Of a stretch of 6,489 nt of DNA, positions 5,613 through 6,489 are shown in pieces; the stretch's first letter is position 1, and every line of letters starts with the position of its first letter. The position numbers and the translations under genes are program-made. Location: contig JAFAFN010000312.1 of the NCBI GenBank assembly GCA_023423475.1, forward strand, positions 1 through 6,489, given 5' to 3'. The notes under the pieces were generated by a model, which made no database searches, was not told where the DNA came from, and was given only the letters and a program-made list of their open reading frames with translations. Origin of the DNA: Actinomycetes bacterium. Lineage in GTDB: Bacteria; Actinomycetota; Acidimicrobiia; Acidimicrobiales; Microtrichaceae.

Positions 5613-6489
5613 CGCAGTGTTCCTTCCGCGCGTTCGCGCAACTCGAACTTGAGCACCTTCCCGCTGGCGTTCAACGGCAGCTCGTCGACGACCTCGACGT
5701 ACTTGGGTGCCTTGTAGTTGGCCATGTTCGCCTTCGACCAGGCGACGACGTCGGCCGGGTCCGGAGTGGTGCCGTGGGTGGGCAGCACGAAGGCGTAGCC
5801 GACCTCTCCCATGCGTTCGTCGGGCACGCCGACCACCGCGGCCTGTGCCACGTCGGGGTGCCCGAGCAGCAGGCGCTCGATCTCGGCGGGGTAGGCGTTG
5901 AAGCCGCCGACGATGAACATGTCCTTCTTGCGGTCCGTGATCGTCAGGTAGCCGTCGTCGGTCATGACGCCGACGTCACCCGTGCGCAGCCAGCCGTCGG
6001 AGGTGAGTGTCTCGGCGGTCTGCTCGGGGGCGTTGAAGTAGCCGGACATCACGTTGTACCCACGCACCCAGACCTCGCCGGCCTCGCCCGCGGGCAGTAC
6101 GGCGCCGTCGTCGTCGACGACCTGGATCTCGACGCCGGGGAAGGCCCGACCCGACGTCGTCGAGATCGTCTCGGCGGAGTCCTCCTGGCGACAGATCGTG
6201 GCGCAGCCCGATGCCTCGGTCATGCCGTAGGCGGTCACGACGGTCGAGAATCCGAGGCGCTCACGCATCTGCTCGACGAGCTCGACCGGGACCGGCGCGG
6301 CACCGGTCACCGCGAGTCGCAGCGTCCGGGTGCGCTCCGGATCGAAGCCCGGGTGGTTGAGCAGCGTCTGGTAGATCGTCGGCGGCCCGGGGATGACGCT
6401 GATGCGCTCGTCCTCGATCAGACCGGCGACGGCGTCGAGGTCGAACGTCGCCATCGGCACCAGCGTGGCGCCGGTCATGAACGCCGCGA
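5609..6489 (-). CDS. acyl-CoA ligase (AMP-forming, FadD3-like), C-terminal part
   Basis: The reading frame is open past the right edge, so the 5' end is missing; the visible part is about 292 residues. Counting from the Met at 6478, the ANL-family motifs appear in order: TGAAPVPVELV (58-68), AYGMTEASG (83-91, motif A5), GEVWVRGYNVMSGYF (134-148, A6), DGWLRTGDVG (161-170, A7), TDRKKDMFIVGGFNAYPAEIE (181-201, A8 hinge), and PLNASGKVLK with Lys274 (A10 catalytic lysine). The P-loop motif lies outside the window. The enzyme activates a carboxylic acid with ATP and CoA. The RGYNVM and GGFNAYPAEIE stretches resemble FadD3-type ligases for steroid ring-derived propanoates, but this subgroup call is from memory and uncertain. 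It is followed by the oxidoreductase gene with an ATGA overlap. Confidence 0.93.
   Translation of the reverse strand, partial: AAFMTGATLVPMATFDLDAVAGLIEDERISVIPGPPTIYQTLLNHPGFDPERTRTLRLAVTGAAPVPVELVEQMRERLGFSTVVTAYGMTEASGCATICRQEDSAETISTTSGRAFPGVEIQVVDDDGAVLPAGEAGEVWVRGYNVMSGYFNAPEQTAETLTSDGWLRTGDVGVMTDDGYLTITDRKKDMFIVGGFNAYPAEIERLLLGHPDVAQAAVVGVPDERMGEVGYAFVLPTHGTTPDPADVVAWSKANMANYKAPKYVEVVDELPLNASGKVLKFELRERAEGTLR
5620..5627 (-). promoter_or_regulatory. ribosome binding site of the F420-dependent oxidoreductase gene
   Basis: GGAAGGAA on the minus strand, with its AAGGAA core seven bases before the ATG at 5612 and inside the end of the ligase gene. It confirms the start at the ATGA overlap. 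Confidence 0.7.

Noticed and set aside
4377..5717. Plus-strand open frame of 446 codons
   Set aside because: It runs antisense across three minus-strand genes with strong family motifs and has low-complexity His/Arg/Asp-rich composition typical of shadow frames.
1..6489. Defence system, CRISPR array, mobile element or RNA gene
   Set aside because: No repeat-spacer pattern, transposase, integrase, nuclease, tRNA-like cloverleaf or rRNA sequence was seen on either strand.

Overview
The window is very GC-rich, gene-dense bacterial DNA. F420-type luciferase-like monooxygenases, FadD/FadE-type acyl-CoA enzymes, a secreted TAP-type hydrolase and an apparently leaderless promoter together point to an actinomycete-type organism (Actinomycetota). 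A class such as Acidimicrobiia is possible but cannot be proven from 6.5 kb. No RNA genes, CRISPR arrays, insertion sequences or attachment sites were found, and no gene-free stretch exceeds 80 bp.

Left part (1-1838): the N-terminus of an acyl-CoA dehydrogenase runs off the left edge on the minus strand. It is divergent from a plus-strand gene for a predicted lipoprotein alpha/beta hydrolase of the tripeptidyl-aminopeptidase-like (TAP) type. The 67-bp divergent gap holds a perfect 7+3+7 inverted repeat at the predicted start of the dehydrogenase transcript, a good candidate operator.

Middle part (1877-3265): a two-gene plus-strand cassette. A PadR-type winged-helix regulator overlaps by ATGA a six-helix membrane protein with an N-terminal HAAS/permease-prefix-like helical domain. 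In front lies a near-consensus -10 box placed so that the mRNA would be leaderless or nearly so. A 21-bp near-palindrome fills the space between the -35 and -10 elements. This looks like a self-contained autoregulated sensor or membrane module.

Right part (3267-6489): four minus-strand genes that are overlapping or closely spaced. In transcription order they are an acyl-CoA ligase (5' end outside the window, FadD3-like), an LLM-class F420-dependent oxidoreductase (ATGA overlap), a DUF4112 membrane protein with a ten-proline run, and a TetR-family regulator. The TetR gene converges on the membrane-protein gene with one base between the stop codons. The ligase and oxidoreductase, and the dehydrogenase at the left edge, suggest catabolism of a carboxylic acid, lipid or steroid-like substrate through CoA thioesters. 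The substrate cannot be read from the sequence. Most components are familiar families. The least explained parts are the PadR/membrane cassette with its operator, the DUF4112 protein inside a catabolic operon, and the unassigned operator at 228-244.
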